A program made the position numbers and the translations under genes. A DNA stretch of 5,463 bases from assembly GCA_000434535.1 (NCBI GenBank), contig FR878688.1, forward strand, positions 1-5,463, given 5' to 3'. This document shows, piece after piece, positions 4,555 to 5,463 of the stretch; position 1 is the stretch's first letter; every line of letters starts with the position of its first letter. The notes under the pieces are model-generated. The model did not search any database, was not told the origin of the DNA, and saw only the letters and a list, made by a program, of their open reading frames with translations. This DNA is from Collinsella sp. CAG:166 (lineage in GTDB: Bacteria; Actinomycetota; Coriobacteriia; Coriobacteriales; Coriobacteriaceae).

Positions 4555-5463
4555 ATGTTTACTCCGCTTATCACCCATGATCTGGACGGCGCCGCGCTGG
4601 CGGCGCCCGTTGATGCCGCACGCCGCAATGGCACTGCATACAAGACGCGCACGATCGACGACCTTCGCATTAAGGACGATCGCCTGCGCGCCGCCATCGA
4701 GGGCACGGGGCACCTGCTGTTCGACGGCGGCATGGGCACCATGCTGCAGGCGGCCGGCATGAAGGCCGGCGCCCTGCCCGAGCTGCTCAACTTTGAGGAG
4801 CCCCAGGTCATTACCGATATTCAGCGTCAGTACGTCGAGGCCGGCTGCGACGTGATCACCGCCAACACCTTTGGTGCCAACGCCCACAAGCTCGACGGTG
4901 CCGCCACCGTGGCAGATGTCTTTGCCGCCGCCGTCGCCTGCGCCCGCGCGGCCGGTGCCCGCTACGTCGCTGGCGACATCGGCCCCATCGGTGCGCTGCT
5001 TCGCCCCTTGGGTACTCTGAGCTTCGACGAGGCCTATGACCTCTTTGCCGAGGAAGTGTGCGCCGGCGTCGACGCGGGCGTGGACCTCTTTATTATCGAG
5101 ACCATGACCGACCTTGCCGAGATCAAGGCCGCCGTCCTCGCCTGCCGCGAGAACTCCGACCTGCCCGTCTTTGCCACCATGACCTTTGAGGAAGACGGTC
5201 GCACCTTCCTGGGTACGAGTCCCGAAGTTGCCGCCATCACGCTCGACGCCATCGGCGCTGACGTCCTGGGCATCAACTGCAGCCAGGGCCCGGCCGAGCT
5301 CCGAGGACTCGCCGCGCGTATGCTCACCGTCACCGACAAGCCCGTTATGGTGCAGGCCAATGCGGGACTGCCCCACGTGGACGACGACGGTAATACCGTC
5401 TTTGACATCCAGGCCCCCGAATACGCCAAGGCCGTCGCCGGCATGATTGAGGACGGCGTGAGC
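4555..5463 (+). CDS. metH: Cobalamin-dependent methionine synthase, N-terminal part (runs off the window)
   Basis: The 303 visible codons stay open to the window end and cover the homocysteine-binding barrel (S-methyltransferase domain). MetH transfers the methyl group of 5-methyl-THF through cobalamin to homocysteine, giving methionine. Motifs: FDGGMGTML (56-64), ITANTFGAN (101-109), GDIGPIG (140-146), IIETMTD (180-186), FLGTSPE (218-224) and GINCSQGP (239-246). Cys242 corresponds to the first of three zinc-binding cysteines; the GGCC pair lies beyond the window. About 30 extra residues precede the usual N-terminus, but the start is backed by TAGGAG, and no other Met occurs before residue 60. 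Domains for folate, cobalamin and reactivation cannot be seen; the separate reactivation gene upstream suggests the last is missing. A shorter homocysteine S-methyltransferase is possible, but the operon favours MetH. Confidence 0.9.
   Translation, partial: MFTPLITHDLDGAALAAPVDAARRNGTAYKTRTIDDLRIKDDRLRAAIEGTGHLLFDGGMGTMLQAAGMKAGALPELLNFEEPQVITDIQRQYVEAGCDVITANTFGANAHKLDGAATVADVFAAAVACARAAGARYVAGDIGPIGALLRPLGTLSFDEAYDLFAEEVCAGVDAGVDLFIIETMTDLAEIKAAVLACRENSDLPVFATMTFEEDGRTFLGTSPEVAAITLDAIGADVLGINCSQGPAELRGLAARMLTVTDKPVMVQANAGLPHVDDDGNTVFDIQAPEYAKAVAGMIEDGVS

Noticed and set aside
4549..5376. 275-codon minus-strand frame opposite metH
   Set aside because: The plus strand carries the homocysteine-binding domain motifs in order; the reverse product is glycine-rich and unlike any family I recognise.

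Overview
The window looks like chromosomal DNA from a high-GC, anaerobic Actinomycetota, most likely a Coriobacteriia gut bacterium of the Collinsella type. That placement is inferred from the GC-rich third codon positions, the type III glutamine synthetase and the split cobalamin-dependent methionine synthase locus. No taxonomic marker gene is present.

Layout. Positions 1-53 are the 3' two thirds of a tRNA-Glu (anticodon TTC), followed by a rho-independent terminator (66-96). A gene-free stretch (97-306) holds an 18-bp exact second copy of the tRNA 3' end, a reversed T-arm-like hairpin and a GC-rich segment. It looks like a decayed tRNA-derived repeat or an old integration scar. A terminator (307-339) then faces glnN, which runs on the minus strand (2457-370) and encodes a complete type III glutamine synthetase.

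A 426-base divergent intergenic region (2458-2883) separates glnN from a plus-strand methionine operon. On the glnN side it carries a 38-bp array of pentamers spaced every 11 bp that resembles an actinobacterial GlnR box. In the middle is a roughly 70-bp imperfect palindrome, plus a smaller perfect palindrome. On the metF side there is a plausible -10 element and a clear ribosome binding site.

The operon has three tightly packed genes. metF (2884-3756) encodes methylenetetrahydrofolate reductase. A stand-alone methionine synthase reactivation-domain protein (3756-4544) overlaps it through TAATG. metH (4555 to the window end, partial) begins with the homocysteine-binding domain. Together they supply 5-methyl-THF, transfer its methyl group to homocysteine through cobalamin, and reactivate oxidised cobalamin by reductive methylation.

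The genes are recognisable housekeeping metabolism. The less ordinary content is in the regulatory and repeat DNA and in the separate reactivation protein with its C-terminal cysteine cluster. I found no mobile-element gene, CRISPR array or clearly undescribed multi-gene system.
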